DNA from: Indioceanicola profundi | GTDB taxonomy: Bacteria; Pseudomonadota; Alphaproteobacteria; Azospirillales; Azospirillaceae | Direction: 5' to 3' | Assembly: GCF_003568845.1 (NCBI RefSeq) | Contig: NZ_CP030126.1 | Span: forward strand, 3,207,501 to 3,271,500 | Length of the DNA stretch: 64,000 bases | Part shown: piece after piece, positions 50,691 through 60,493 of the stretch | Layout: each line of letters starts with the position of its first letter | Position numbering within the stretch: the stretch's first letter is position 1 | Position numbers and translations under genes: made by a program | Notes under the pieces: model-generated | Seen by the model: the letters and a program-made list of their open reading frames with translations, nothing else | Databases searched by the model: none | Told to the model about the DNA's origin: nothing

Positions 50691-51155
50691 GTGACATTCA
50701 CCGGCACTTCCGGCCCCGCCGACACCGGCGCCGTCCAACTCACCGATCCAGCCCTCTACCGGCACTGGTCGGATGAGCATGTGCGGTTCAACGATCTGGA
50801 CCCGTTGGGGCACGCCAACAACAATGCCATTGGCGTTTATTTCGAAAGCGGGCGGGTGGCCTTCCACGACGCCATCGGCCTGCGCGACAATCTGGACCAC
50901 CAGTTCGTCGCCGCCCGCATCGTGATCGAGTACAAGGCGGAAATCCACCGGCCGAACCGTCTGCGCATCGGCACCGGCGTGCTGCGCATCGGCCGGACGA
51001 GCTGGACCCTGGGCTCCGCCTTGTTCATCGGGGACCGCTGCATGGCGACCAGCGAATGCGTGCTGGTGCTGATCGATACGCAGACCCGCCGCCCGGTGCC
51101 GATCCCGGACCTTGCGAGAGGCGGTCTGGCGCGCCATCTGCTCGTCCCCGCCTGA
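50691..51155 (+). CDS. Hot-dog fold acyl-CoA thioesterase
   Basis: 154 aa of the 4-hydroxybenzoyl-CoA thioesterase/YbgC type: VRFNDLDPLGHANNNAIGVYFESGRVAFHD carries the catalytic Asp and the conserved GHANN. The GTG start at 50691 has AAGAGG eight bases upstream. It is followed after 12 bp by the methyltransferase gene. Substrate is unknown. Confidence 0.86.
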   Translation: MTFTGTSGPADTGAVQLTDPALYRHWSDEHVRFNDLDPLGHANNNAIGVYFESGRVAFHDAIGLRDNLDHQFVAARIVIEYKAEIHRPNRLRIGTGVLRIGRTSWTLGSALFIGDRCMATSECVLVLIDTQTRRPVPIPDLARGGLARHLLVPA

Positions 51156-51167
51156 GGAGCCGCAGCC

Positions 51168-52498
51168 TTGACCAAAGCCCACCGCCGCCAGAACCCCGCC
51201 GGACGCAAGCCGGAGGAGCCGCCCACCCGCGGCCCCGTGGAGATCACGGTGGGCCGCGTCGGTGCGCGCGGCGACGGCGTGGCCGAATGGCAGGGCCACC
51301 GGCTGTTCGTGCCCCAGGCCCTGGCCGGCGACCGGCTGATGGCGCGCTTCGGCGCCCGCCGCAGCGATGGCTGGGAGGCCGTGCCGGTCAGCCTGATCGA
51401 GGAGGCCCCTGGCCGGGCGGAGCCGGCCTGCCGCCATTTCGGAACCTGCGGCGGCTGTGCGCTCCAGCACATGGACGATGCCGCCTATGTGGCCTGGACG
51501 GCGCAGGTGGTGGAAACCGTCCTGTCCCGCGCCGGGCTGCTGGAAGGTGTGGAGATCCGTCCCCTGGTGCGCACGCCCGCGGGTGGCCGCCGCCGCGCCG
51601 TGCTGTCCGCTGCCAAGCGGGGCAAGCGGCAATGGCTGGGCTTCAACGAACGCGCCAGCCACAGGCTGGTGGATGTCAACGAATGCCTTGTTCTGGGCTC
51701 GGAACTGGACCGGCTGCTGGAACCATTGCGGGAGCTGCTGGCCGGCTGGCTGGCGGACGGGCAGACCCTGGATGTGGCGCTGACCGTGCTGGAGGACGGC
51801 GTCGATCTGGTGCTGGAGGGCGGGCCGGAGCCTGACCTCGCGGCGCTGGAAGCCCTGGCCGCCTTTGCCGAGCGCCACGACCTTGCCCGCCTGACCCGCC
51901 GGCCCAGGCCGGGTGCGCCGGCCGAGCCCATCGCGCTCCGCCGGCAGGGCATCGTCCGCTTCGGCGACGCCACCGTCAGCCCCGCCCCGGCGCTTTCCTC
52001 CAGGCCAGCCGGGAAGGGGAGGCGGCGTTGGTGGCCGCGGCGCTGGAGGCAACCGAGGGGGCCGGGCGCGTGGCCGACCTCTTCGCCGGCAGCGGTACGC
52101 TCACCTTCCCGCTGGCCCGGCGGTCGGCGGTACATGCGGTGGAGGGGGATGCGGGGTCCCTGCGGGCGCTGGAGGGGGGCGTACGTTCCCTTGGCGGTGC
52201 CGGCGGCCGCATCAGTGTCGAGCGGCGCGACCTGTTCAAGGAGCCGCTGACGGCGGCGGAGCTGAACCGCTTCCAGGCCGTGGTCTTCGACCCGCCCCGC
52301 GCCGGTGCCCAGGCCCAGGCGGCGGAACTGGCCCGCAGCGACGTGCCGCGCGTCGCCGCCATCTCCTGCAACCCCGCCACCTTCGCCCGCGACGCCCGCA
52401 CCCTGGCCGATGGCGGCTACCGGCTGGTCTGGCTGCAGCCGGTGGACCAGTTCCTCTGGTCCCCGCATCTGGAACTGGCGGCCCTTTTCACGCGCTGA
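51168..52498 (+). pseudogene. RlmD/TrmA-type 23S rRNA/tRNA m5U methyltransferase, frameshifted
   Basis: The gene starts at TTG 51168 (GAGGAG about nine bases before). The first part, to about 51986, encodes a TRAM-like N-terminus (ITVGRVGARGDGVAEWQGHRLFVPQALAGD), the Fe-S cysteines in CRHFGTCGGCALQHM, and an RNA-binding middle. The second part, in the next frame from about 51989, encodes GAFLQASREGEAALV, the SAM motif VADLFAGSGTLTFPLA, FDPPRAG and SCNPATFARD through to 52498. The two join exactly if one base is added in the C-rich run near 51985-51990. As written the first frame ends at 52250 in nonsense sequence. This could be a true inactivating deletion, programmed slippage or a sequencing error. 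Confidence 0.82.
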
Positions 52499-52535
52499 GC
52501 GGCGGGGGAGGGGGCGTACGGCTGTACGCCTTGCA

Positions 52536-52940
52536 TCAGGCCGAGGGCCCGATGATCGTCAGAGCGGGGAAGTACGTGCGGAACCGTGCATCGCGGGTCA
52601 ACAGCGGAACACCAAGGCTTTCCGCATGTGCGCCGATGAAGAAGTCGGGCAGGGCCGATGTACGTACGCCGCCGCGTCGGCGGTAGGCGAGGAAGGCGCG
52701 TCCGGCGTTGAACAGGGCTGTTGGGGGGATCGCCTCGATCTCCAGCCCGAAGTGCCTGATGGCTTCATCCGTTTCGGCCACGTCGCTGAAGCTCAGCGAC
52801 AATTCGGCATAGGTCACGGCGTTGCCGACCAGTGGCCCGCGTTCGGCGGCGGTTTCCAACATCTGCACGAACCAGTCCGCCCACTGCGGGTCGGCGGTCA
52901 CGATGTCCAGTAGGATGTTCGTATCCACAAAGGTGGCCAT
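52536..52940 (-). CDS. VapC-type PIN-domain toxin
   Basis: 134-aa PIN domain: FVDTNILLDIV with the first catalytic Asp, a YAELSLSF segment with Glu, SALPDFFIGAHAESLG with Asp, and LLTRDARFRTYFP near the C-terminus. It lies 9 bp after the antitoxin gene on the same strand. Predicted ribonuclease; target unknown. It differs clearly in sequence from the VapC at 21148-21537. Confidence 0.9.
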   Translation of the reverse strand: MATFVDTNILLDIVTADPQWADWFVQMLETAAERGPLVGNAVTYAELSLSFSDVAETDEAIRHFGLEIEAIPPTALFNAGRAFLAYRRRGGVRTSALPDFFIGAHAESLGVPLLTRDARFRTYFPALTIIGPSA

Positions 52941-52949
52941 GGCGGAAGG

Positions 52950-53186
52950 TCAATCCTCTCCGCGCGTCATGGACATGATCTCATCCGTCGTGAGGCCGCT
53001 GGTGGAACTGCCGCGCAGGGCATCGAACCGCCCCTTGGCCGCGGATGCCGGCTTGGCGGGGCGGATCAGCAGCGCGCCGTCCGGCGAAAGCTCCAGATCG
53101 ACGAGGCTTCCCGGTTTCAGGCCCAGCCGCTCCTGCATGGCCTTCGGGATCGCCACCTGACCGTCCGGCGTCACGACCGTTGCCAT
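52950..53186 (-). CDS. AbrB/MazE-type (VapB) antitoxin
   Basis: 78 aa: MATVVTPDGQVAIPKAMQERLGLKPGSLVDLEL is the swapped-hairpin AbrB DNA-binding domain, and the tail (TSGLTTDEIMSMTRGED) would neutralise the PIN toxin. The start is taken at ATG 53186, the standard domain start; an upstream in-frame start at 53264 would add 26 residues without family support. It is 85 bp from the ftsK stop, same strand. Confidence 0.87.
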   Translation of the reverse strand: MATVVTPDGQVAIPKAMQERLGLKPGSLVDLELSPDGALLIRPAKPASAAKGRFDALRGSSTSGLTTDEIMSMTRGED

Positions 53187-53271
53187 ATGAAGCCCCCGCC
53201 ATGGAAATATCCGGCGGTCAGCATGGGAGCGGAGGGCTTCCCGGTCAATAGAGCCGGGAAGCACCGCCCGA

Positions 53272-55887
53272 TCAGTTCACCCGCTCGTGATCCTCGATGT
53301 CGCGGGCCAGGACTTCGCGCTTGCCGACATGGTTGGCCTTGCTGACCACGCCTTCCTTCTCCATCCGCTCGATCAGGCGGGCGGCGGAGTTGTAGCCGAT
53401 GCGCAGGTGGCGCTGGATGAAGCTGGTGCTGGCCTTGCGCTCCCGCGTCACCACGGCCACGGCCTGGTCGTACAGATCGTCGCCGCTGCCGCCGGCGTTG
53501 CCGCCGCCCTCGCCGTCGTCGCTGTCGAAGGGCGTGTCGTCCTCCTCCTCCGTGACGGCTTCCACATACATGGGCTCGCCCTGGGCCTTCAGGTGGCGGA
53601 CGATCAACTCCACCTCCTCATCCTTCACGAACGGGCCGTGGACGCGGGTGATGCGGCCGCCACCGGCCATGTACAGCATGTCGCCCTGGCCGAGGAGTTG
53701 CTCCGCCCCCTGTTCGCCCAGGATGGTGCGGCTGTCGATCTTGCTGGTGACCTGGAAGCTGATGCGGGTCGGGAAGTTGGCCTTGATGGTGCCGGTGATC
53801 ACGTCCACCGACGGGCGCTGCGTCGCCATGATCAGATGGATGCCGGCAGCGCGGGCCATCTGGGCCAGGCGCTGGATCGCCGCCTCGATGTCCTTGCCGG
53901 CCACCAGCATCAGGTCCGCCATCTCATCCACGATGACGACGATGTAGGGCAGCTCCGTCAGGTCGATGGGCTGCTCCTCGAAGATCGGCTTGCCGGTGTC
54001 GGGGTCGAAGCCGGTCTGCACGCGGCGGGTCAGCACCTCGCCGGCCTCCCGCGCCTCCTTCAGGCGGGCGTTGTAGCCGTCGATGTTGCGCACCCCCAGC
54101 TTGGACATGGAGCGGTAGCGGTCCTCCATCTCCCGCACCGCCCATTTCAGCGCCACCACGGCCTTGCCGGGGTCGGTGACAACGGGGGCCAGCAGGTGCG
54201 GGATGCCCTCGTAGATGGAGAGTTCCAGCATCTTCGGGTCCACCATGATGAAGCGGCACTTGTCCGGCGGCAGCCGGTACAGCAGCGACAGGATCATGGT
54301 GTTGATGGCCACCGACTTGCCCGAACCCGTCGTGCCGGCCACCAGCAGGTGGGGCATGCGGGCAAGGTCGGCGATCACCGGGCCGCCGCCGATATCCTTG
54401 CCCAGCACCAGCGCCAGCTTGGCCTGGGTCTTGGCATAGGCCTCCGTCTCCAGCAGCTCGCGGAAGTACACGGTCTCCCGCTTGCGGTTCGGCAGTTCGA
54501 TGCCGATCACATTGCGGCCCGGCACCACGGCGACACGGACGGAGATGGCGGACATGGACCGCGCGATGTCGTCGGCCAGGCCGATGACGCGGCTGGATTT
54601 GGTGCCGGGGGCGGGCTCCAGCTCATAGAGCGTGACCACCGGGCCGGGGCTGACCTTCACGATCTCGCCGCGGACGCCGAAATCCTCCAGCACGCCCTCC
54701 AGCAGGGCCGCGTTCTGGCGCAGCGCCTCCTCGTCCAGCCCGCCGGCGGCGCGGGAGGCCGGATCGGGCATCTGCAGCACATCCAGCGGCGGCAGCTCGT
54801 AGACGCCATCCTCCGCCGGCTCGAAGGAGAGCACCGGCTGGCGGGCGGGCTTGCGGGCCGGCTCCGGCGGCTTGGGGCGGGGGGCGACGATGGCGGCGAA
54901 GCGGGACTTGCGGGGCTCCTCCGCATCCTCCTCCTCGACAGGGGCGGGCGGCGGGGCCGGAGGGGCGGGGGCCCGCAGCCGTTCGCGCTCCGGCTCCTGC
55001 TCCGGATCGGGCATGTCCTTCTTCAGCGTGATGCTGCGCGGGGGAGCCAAGGCCGGCTCGGCCCGCGGGCGCGGGGCTGGGCGGGCAGGTGCGGCGCTGC
55101 GCTTGGCGCGGAAGTCGGCGACAGCGCCGGTCAACGCATCGGCGATTTTGCCGCCCAGCGCCACTGGCGCGTTCAGCACGCCGCCCACGATGCCGGCCAG
55201 ACCGGCACTGCCCTTGCGGGCCGCCTTGCCCTTGCCGCTCAGCAGGCCGCGGATGCCGCCCGCCACCTCCCGCGGGGCGACGCCCAGGGCGGACAGCAGG
55301 GCGAACAGGGCAGGGACCAGCAGGATAAGGCCGGTGCCCAGCGCATGGGCATAGCCGATCAGCCCCAGGCTGGCCTGCATGATCAGGTTCATCAACATCA
55401 CGCCGGTGCTGCCGCCCAGCAGCATGGCGCTGCCGCCCGCTCCGAGCCCGGCCATGGCAGTGGCGGTCAGCAGGACGGAACCCAGTCCGACCACCACCCG
55501 CACCGCCCGCCCGCCGATGTCGCGGTGACGCATCTGCGCGATGCCCCAGCCGGCCAGCAACGCCGAGATCAGATAGGCAGAGACGCCCAGCGCCTGCACC
55601 AGAACGTCCGCCGTGTAGGCGCCCGGCAGCCCAAGCAGGTTCAGCACCCGGGCGCTGTCCCCCGGTACCGCCGTGCTCCAGGACGGGTCGGTGGGCGCAT
55701 AAGTGGCGAGGGCCGCGGCGACGGCCGCGCCCAGCAGCAGCAGGACGAGCCCGCCCAGCTCCACCATCCGGCGCTTCAGGAAGCGGGCAGCCTCCTCCGG
55801 CATCAGGCGGCCCTTGCCGGTGTTGGCCGGACGGCGGGAGGCGGCTCCCCTCGGGGCGGATCGGCTCGCGGTGGCGCGTATCGTCAT
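53272..55887 (-). CDS. ftsK: DNA translocase FtsK
   Basis: 871-aa septal DNA pump that coordinates chromosome segregation and XerCD recombination. Four to five membrane helices are in the first 210 residues, then a Pro/Ala/Glu-rich linker (about 250-340) and the RecA-like motor with Walker [15 protein letters not shown] and Walker [14 protein letters not shown]. The C-terminal winged-helix gamma domain ([43 protein letters not shown]) reads KOPS. The first ATG (55887) has no clear ribosome site; an ATG at 55803 with AAGGG seven bases before is a good alternative. Confidence 0.95.
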   Translation of the reverse strand: MTIRATASRSAPRGAASRRPANTGKGRLMPEEAARFLKRRMVELGGLVLLLLGAAVAAALATYAPTDPSWSTAVPGDSARVLNLLGLPGAYTADVLVQALGVSAYLISALLAGWGIAQMRHRDIGGRAVRVVVGLGSVLLTATAMAGLGAGGSAMLLGGSTGVMLMNLIMQASLGLIGYAHALGTGLILLVPALFALLSALGVAPREVAGGIRGLLSGKGKAARKGSAGLAGIVGGVLNAPVALGGKIADALTGAVADFRAKRSAAPARPAPRPRAEPALAPPRSITLKKDMPDPEQEPERERLRAPAPPAPPPAPVEEEDAEEPRKSRFAAIVAPRPKPPEPARKPARQPVLSFEPAEDGVYELPPLDVLQMPDPASRAAGGLDEEALRQNAALLEGVLEDFGVRGEIVKVSPGPVVTLYELEPAPGTKSSRVIGLADDIARSMSAISVRVAVVPGRNVIGIELPNRKRETVYFRELLETEAYAKTQAKLALVLGKDIGGGPVIADLARMPHLLVAGTTGSGKSVAINTMILSLLYRLPPDKCRFIMVDPKMLELSIYEGIPHLLAPVVTDPGKAVVALKWAVREMEDRYRSMSKLGVRNIDGYNARLKEAREAGEVLTRRVQTGFDPDTGKPIFEEQPIDLTELPYIVVIVDEMADLMLVAGKDIEAAIQRLAQMARAAGIHLIMATQRPSVDVITGTIKANFPTRISFQVTSKIDSRTILGEQGAEQLLGQGDMLYMAGGGRITRVHGPFVKDEEVELIVRHLKAQGEPMYVEAVTEEEDDTPFDSDDGEGGGNAGGSGDDLYDQAVAVVTRERKASTSFIQRHLRIGYNSAARLIERMEKEGVVSKANHVGKREVLARDIEDHERVN

Positions 55888-56005
55888 TGCTGATTCACTC
55901 GGTGCATAGGGTCTCGGGCCCGTGCTGCCACGGGCTTAAGCTGAAGGCGGGCAGGTCGTCTTCCCATACGCTGCTACGGCTCCCTTCCCCTTGGCGTCGG
56001 GCTGC

Positions 56006-57202
56006 TCAGGACAGGATCTCGGCGATCCTGGCGCAGGCCTCCGCCACGGTTTCCGTATCGTGGACCAGGGCCACGCGGATGAAGGAGTGGCCACGGTTCG
56101 CCCCGTCCGCATCCGGACGGGTCAGATAGGCGCCGGGCAGCACCCGGAGGGCCGCCTGACGCCAGAGCTCCCGCGCGGCCCATTCCCCGTCGCCCACGTC
56201 GAGCCACAGGAAGAATCCGCCGGGCGGGCGGTAGAAGCCCAGCCTTCCGGCCAGGGCCGCCTCCGCCGCATCTATCTTGGCACGGTAAAGGTTTCGGTTT
56301 TCCTCAACATGCGCCTCATCCCGCCACAAAGCCGCCGAGGCGTCCAGCACGGGAAGCGGCACGCCGGCCATGGAATAGCTGCGAAGCCGTTGGAAAGCCT
56401 GGATCAAATCGGGGTCGCCGGCGCAGAAGCCGGACCGCAGCCCGGCCGCGTTGGACCGCTTGGACAGGGAGTGGAAGACCAGCAGATTCGCCGTCGGCTC
56501 CTCGCCCCCCATGTCGCGCGCCACTTCCAGCCCGCCGGGCGGGGGCGCCTTGTCCCAGATTTCCGCATAGCATTCGTCCACCAGCAGGGTGAAACCGTGC
56601 GCGCGGGCCAGGGTCAGGGCCTTCCTCAGATAGGCGCGGTCGGCGATGGCCCCCTGGGGATTGGCCGGTGTGCAGAGATAGAACAGGGCGGTGCGGGCCA
56701 GCACCTCCTCGGGGATCGCGTCCAGGTCGGGCAGGAAGCCGGTCTCGGCGGATGCCGGCAGGAACACCGGCTCCGCCCCCGCCATCACCGCCGCCCCTTC
56801 ATAGGCCGCGTAGAAGGGATTTGGGATCAGCACCGCGGGCCGGCGACCGGCCTTCGTCTCCGGCACCGTGACCTGGGCGATCAGGAACAGCGCCTCGCGC
56901 GTGCCGGACAGGGGCAGCACCATCCGCTCAGGATCGACCATGCCGTCGGGCAGGCCGTAGCGCCGGGTCAGCCAGCCTGCGACGGCATTGCGGAAATCCG
57001 GCGTGCCGGCGGTGGGCGGGTACTTGCTCCAGAGGGGAGTGTTGGCGGCCAGCCGCTCCGCGATCATGGGCGGGGGCGGGTGCTGCGGCTCTCCCACCGA
57101 TAGCGCCAGAGGCGGCCGGTTGGCGCTGGGCGTCACATCGGCCAGCAGGGCCGCCAGCCGGGGAAAGGGATAGTCGCTCAAGGCCCCGAGGCGGCCATTC
57201 AT
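56006..57202 (-). CDS. dapC: Class I/II PLP aminotransferase, probable succinyldiaminopimelate transaminase
   Basis: 398 aa from ATG 57202, chosen because MNGRLGALSDYPFPRLAALLADVTP matches the usual DapC start; upstream ATGs at 57235 and beyond lack ribosome sites. PLP sites: NPFYAAYEGAA, PANPQGAI, LLVDECYAEIW and the Schiff-base Lys in HSLSKRSNAAGLRSGF. The probable reaction is the aminotransfer in lysine/diaminopimelate synthesis, supplying peptidoglycan. The precise substrate is inferred. Confidence 0.8.
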   Translation of the reverse strand: MNGRLGALSDYPFPRLAALLADVTPSANRPPLALSVGEPQHPPPPMIAERLAANTPLWSKYPPTAGTPDFRNAVAGWLTRRYGLPDGMVDPERMVLPLSGTREALFLIAQVTVPETKAGRRPAVLIPNPFYAAYEGAAVMAGAEPVFLPASAETGFLPDLDAIPEEVLARTALFYLCTPANPQGAIADRAYLRKALTLARAHGFTLLVDECYAEIWDKAPPPGGLEVARDMGGEEPTANLLVFHSLSKRSNAAGLRSGFCAGDPDLIQAFQRLRSYSMAGVPLPVLDASAALWRDEAHVEENRNLYRAKIDAAEAALAGRLGFYRPPGGFFLWLDVGDGEWAARELWRQAALRVLPGAYLTRPDADGANRGHSFIRVALVHDTETVAEACARIAEILS

Positions 57203-57527
57203 CGCCGGGGCATGGAGGTCGGCAGTGCCGCGCATGTCAGGAATCCGCCCGCCCGCAGGCATCATAGGGTACGAAACGAAAACGAGTTTACCTGCCAGCG
57301 GATGGTGGCACAAGCCTGCCCTAAGGGCAAAAACCCCGCAGAATCCGAAGCTTGTGGATATTCTCTGAGAGAGTCGGTGAAAACTCCGCTAAGCCATTGA
57401 TGAGAGTCGGAAATCTGCCCTGGATAGTGTGCGGAGGCTGTGGATAAAACCGTGAAAAGACCTGTGGCCGATGGGGCACGGTCAAGCCCGCCGGGCAGGG
57501 GGCGGCGTTGCGCCCCCTGCCCCCCGC
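57203..57527. other. Intergenic region with DnaA-box-like sequences
   Basis: 325 bases, noticeably richer in A and T than its surroundings. TGTGGATAA (57439-57447) is a perfect DnaA box (complement TTATCCACA). TGTGGATAT (57353-57361) differs by one base and TGTGGCCGA (57463-57471) is weak. It also must contain the dapC promoter and, near 57493-57522, the lolA terminator. No gene is supported. Confidence 0.45.
57493..57522 (-). terminator. Hairpin after lolA
   Basis: GGGCAGGGGGCG-GCGTTG-CGCCCCCTGCCC, a perfect 12-bp stem beginning 5 bp past the lolA stop on the minus strand. There is no T-run, so termination may be Rho-assisted. Confidence 0.6.
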
Positions 57528-58205
57528 TCAGTCCCGCTCCTGCCGGCGGGTCGGGTCGCGGAAGAAGAAGAGATTGCGATCCAGCTCCACGCCCTGCTGC
57601 GGGTTCTGCAGCGCCACTTCGGTCATCTGACCAGTGGCGTCCAGCACCCGCCATTTGCGCAGGCGCAACGGCTGGTCCTCGAACACCAGGGTGAGCTGGC
57701 CCAGGCCGGGGTCCTTGGTCTGGACCAGGGAGACTTCCAGCAGGTTGCCGTCGCGCTGCACATCCGTGACGGTCACGTCGCCGGACAGCCGGATGTCGCC
57801 GCGCAGCAGGAAGTCGGCCAGGGTGCTGCCGATGGGGGCGTTCGACTGCTCCCGCATTTCGGCGTCCCAGAAATAGACGAAGCGCCCGTCGGCAACGATG
57901 AAGTTCTCCACCGGCGGATCGTACTCGATCCGCATACGGCCGGGCCGGGACAGGTAGAAGGTCCCCTCCGCCGCGGCGCCGTCGCTGGAGACCTGGACGA
58001 AATCGGACTTCAGGGTCCGGATGCCGTTCAGATACTCCTCCACCCGCGCGATCTCGGCATCGCTCGCGACGGCGGGGGCGGCCGGGGCCGCCGGCTGCGC
58101 CAAAACCGGAAGGGACGGGGCCGACAGGGTCAGGCCGGCGACGACCGCTGCGAACAGAAAGCTGGTTCGATGGGATGTGCGCATGGGGATTCTGCTCTTG
58201 CTCAT
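57528..58205 (-). CDS. lolA: Outer-membrane lipoprotein carrier LolA-like protein
   Basis: 225 aa with a signal peptide (hydrophobic about 16-35, ending LPVLAQ). The LolA fold is recognisable in VEEYLNGIRTLKSDFVQVSSDG, GTFYLSRPGRMRIEYDPP and VADGRFVYFWDAEMREQSNAPIGSTLADFLL. Its role is to ferry lipoproteins across the periplasm to the outer membrane. The start at 58205 has only a distant AAGGGTG; an ATG at 58184 also leaves a good signal peptide. ftsK and lolA being near each other is common in proteobacteria. Confidence 0.9.
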   Translation of the reverse strand: MSKSRIPMRTSHRTSFLFAAVVAGLTLSAPSLPVLAQPAAPAAPAVASDAEIARVEEYLNGIRTLKSDFVQVSSDGAAAEGTFYLSRPGRMRIEYDPPVENFIVADGRFVYFWDAEMREQSNAPIGSTLADFLLRGDIRLSGDVTVTDVQRDGNLLEVSLVQTKDPGLGQLTLVFEDQPLRLRKWRVLDATGQMTEVALQNPQQGVELDRNLFFFRDPTRRQERD

Positions 58206-58429
58206 GCCGGAAGCTTCACCCTTCAAAAAGGCGGGATTTGGGCCGGCTGCGGGAGATGTGGCGGCAGGGCGGCCACTGGACCAGCCGCCCCCTGCCCTGG
58301 CAAGGGCTTTTCCGGGCCATGCCGCATGGGGAATACCGCCTGTGGAATTGCTTACAGGAGCTTTGCATTTCTGACATAACCTGTCCGAACGTGGTAAGCT
58401 CGGCCTGCGCAGGGATAGGGAGAGTGTCC

Positions 58430-60031
58430 GTGGCCCCGGATGAGGATATCGGCCGGCAGATCGATACGCTGATCGAAAAGCTGCCGCGGGACGCCGCAGG
58501 CCAGATCCTGGACTGTATCGAGGAAGAGGGCGGCAACGGTCCGCGCAAGGCCGCCGTGCGCCAAGCCCTGGTGAAGCGGCTGAACGCCCAGCGCTCCCAG
58601 CATGCCCGCCGGCTCTTTACCGCCATCTTCGATCCCTTCCTGTGCCGCGACCCGCTGTTCCTCCGGCCGGAGCTGGCGCCCACGGGGGTAATCCATGCCC
58701 TGGATCTGGGGGCCGTGTGGGCGTGGCTGGCGGGCGGGCCCATGCGCGCCCTGGCGGGCCAGTGCGATTCGCGGCTGAAGGAGATGGCGGCACACTCGCC
58801 CATCGACCGCGCCCTTGCCACTGGCGAGGCGCAGGCGATGCGGGAGCGGTTGCGGGCGGAGGCGGCCGCGGCCCTGACGCCGGTGCTGGACAGCGCCCAG
58901 ACCGGCCAGTCCCTTCTCACCCGCCTGAATGAATGGCGCGTCGCGGAAGCGCGCAGCGCCGGCCTTCCTGCTCCCCGTCCCCTGGTCCGGGACGATCTGG
59001 TGCTGATCCGCGGGCTGCTGGCCGGCGGCGGCGATGTGGCGGCGCTGGTGGAGCGCGCGCTGGACACCCTGGCCCGCCGCCGGGCGGAACCGGTCGAAAG
59101 CCTGGTGGAGCAGGCAGCCGCCCTGCCAGCCGTTCCGGTGGGCGCGAAGAGCGGGCAGGCGGACATCGGCCGCATGGTGCCGCTGACCCTGCTGAACCGT
59201 CATCTGGCCTATGATGCCCTGCCAGCCTTCCTTTCCGTCGCCCCTGCCTCCTGGCGGGAGATGCTGGCCGCGGCCCTGGCCCGCCATCTGGCCCGCGCCG
59301 CCACCGCCTTGGCGGAGGAGCTGTCCGCCATCGCCGCGCCCGGCGGGGTGCGCGGCCCCTTGGTCGCCCTTCCGGCACGCCGTACGACGCTGGACCGGGC
59401 GCTTGGGGCGATGGACGGGCTGCTGATCACGGCGGAGGAGTTCGGTCTGCTCTCCAGCGACCGGCACGGGCCGGTGATCCGCGACCATCTGGGCCGGATG
59501 ATCAAGAAGGTGGAGGCCGATCTCTACCCCGCCTTGATCGAGCGTTGCGTCGCCGCGTGCCGCAGCCTTGCCCGCCCGACGCCGGACCATGAGGCGCTGG
59601 ACTGGCTGCTGAACTTTGCCGCGCGCTGGCGCCGCGCACTGACCCGTAATCTGCATTGGGGCACCGGCTACACCGATTTCCGCGGCCATGTGCTGGAGGA
59701 CCTGCGCGACGGCTTCGCCCGCAGCTTCACCCAGCCCGGCTATGAACAGGCCCGCGACCGCCTGATCCATGCCGCCCGCCTGGCCGGATTCGCCCGCCGG
59801 CTGGAGGATGATCCGGCCGGCTGGCTGTCCCTGCTGGACAAGGGGCTGATGCAGACCGCGACGGCCCGGCTGCGCGACGATACGGGAGTGACGGAAGGGG
59901 AGGCGGCGCTGCTGCGCGCCGTGGCCCTGCTGGTGGATGCGGAGCTGAAGCGCACCCGCTACTGGAAAAGCCCTGAACTCCAGGAATTCGCCGGCCTCGC
60001 CGCCCAGCGGCTGATGCTGGCTGCAAGCTGA
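58430..60031 (+). CDS. Hypothetical protein, 533 aa
   Basis: GTG start at 58430 (GGGAG eight bases before; an alternative GTG at 58424). Soluble, helical, Ala/Leu/Arg-rich, no signal peptide or membrane segment, no catalytic motif seen. The N-terminal part (DEDIGRQIDTLIEKLPRDAAGQILDCIEEEGGNGPRKAAVRQALVKRLNAQRSQHARRLFTAIFDPFL) and the C-terminal DALDWLLNFAARWRRALTRNLHWGTGYTDFR suggest two helical domains. I do not recognise the family. It is followed after 10 bp by the VOC gene, so the two are probably co-transcribed. Confidence 0.7.
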   Translation: MAPDEDIGRQIDTLIEKLPRDAAGQILDCIEEEGGNGPRKAAVRQALVKRLNAQRSQHARRLFTAIFDPFLCRDPLFLRPELAPTGVIHALDLGAVWAWLAGGPMRALAGQCDSRLKEMAAHSPIDRALATGEAQAMRERLRAEAAAALTPVLDSAQTGQSLLTRLNEWRVAEARSAGLPAPRPLVRDDLVLIRGLLAGGGDVAALVERALDTLARRRAEPVESLVEQAAALPAVPVGAKSGQADIGRMVPLTLLNRHLAYDALPAFLSVAPASWREMLAAALARHLARAATALAEELSAIAAPGGVRGPLVALPARRTTLDRALGAMDGLLITAEEFGLLSSDRHGPVIRDHLGRMIKKVEADLYPALIERCVAACRSLARPTPDHEALDWLLNFAARWRRALTRNLHWGTGYTDFRGHVLEDLRDGFARSFTQPGYEQARDRLIHAARLAGFARRLEDDPAGWLSLLDKGLMQTATARLRDDTGVTEGEAALLRAVALLVDAELKRTRYWKSPELQEFAGLAAQRLMLAAS

Positions 60032-60041
60032 GGAAGCCCGC

Positions 60042-60431
60042 ATGGACCGGCGCATCGCCCTGCTGACCCTGCTGGTCCGCGACTACGACGAGGCCATCGC
60101 CTTCTACACCGGCGCGCTGGGGTTCGAGCTGGCGCAGGACGCCAGCCTTGGCGGGGGCAAGCGCTGGGTGGTGGTCCGGCCACAGGGCGCCGGCACGGGG
60201 CTGCTGCTGGCCCAGGCAGCGGATGCGGAGCAGGCCGCCCGCATCGGCGACCAGACCGGCGGCCGGGTCTTCCTGTTCCTGCACACCGACGATTTCGCCC
60301 GCGACCACGCCCGCATGAGCGCCGCCGGCGTTCGCTTCCTTGAACCGCCCCGGCATGAGCCCTACGGGACCGTGGCGGTGTTCGAGGATCTGTACGGCAA
60401 CACATGGGACCTGCTGGAGCCAAAGCCGTAG
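60042..60431 (+). CDS. VOC-family (glyoxalase/bleomycin resistance-like) protein
   Basis: 129 aa, one vicinal-oxygen-chelate domain: LTLLVRDYDEAIAFYTGALGFEL at the N-terminus, RVFLFLHTDDFARDHARM in the middle, and VAVFEDLYGNTWDLLEP at the end with the metal Glu/Asp. GAGG precedes the ATG. Activity (glyoxalase, dioxygenase or binding) cannot be told. Confidence 0.88.
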   Translation: MDRRIALLTLLVRDYDEAIAFYTGALGFELAQDASLGGGKRWVVVRPQGAGTGLLLAQAADAEQAARIGDQTGGRVFLFLHTDDFARDHARMSAAGVRFLEPPRHEPYGTVAVFEDLYGNTWDLLEPKP

Positions 60432-60493
60432 CGGCGGGCGGGTGCCATTCGGCGCTGTCCGTGCGGGCTCTGGCGGCCGGTTTAGTGTCAGGC

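Noticed and set aside
53287-55893. 868-codon plus-strand frame opposite ftsK
   Set aside because: Shadow frame; ftsK motor and gamma motifs are on the minus strand.
57203-57527. The DnaA-box region as the chromosomal origin
   Set aside because: Only one perfect box, no AT-rich unwinding element, and none of the usual alphaproteobacterial origin neighbours such as hemE or maf.
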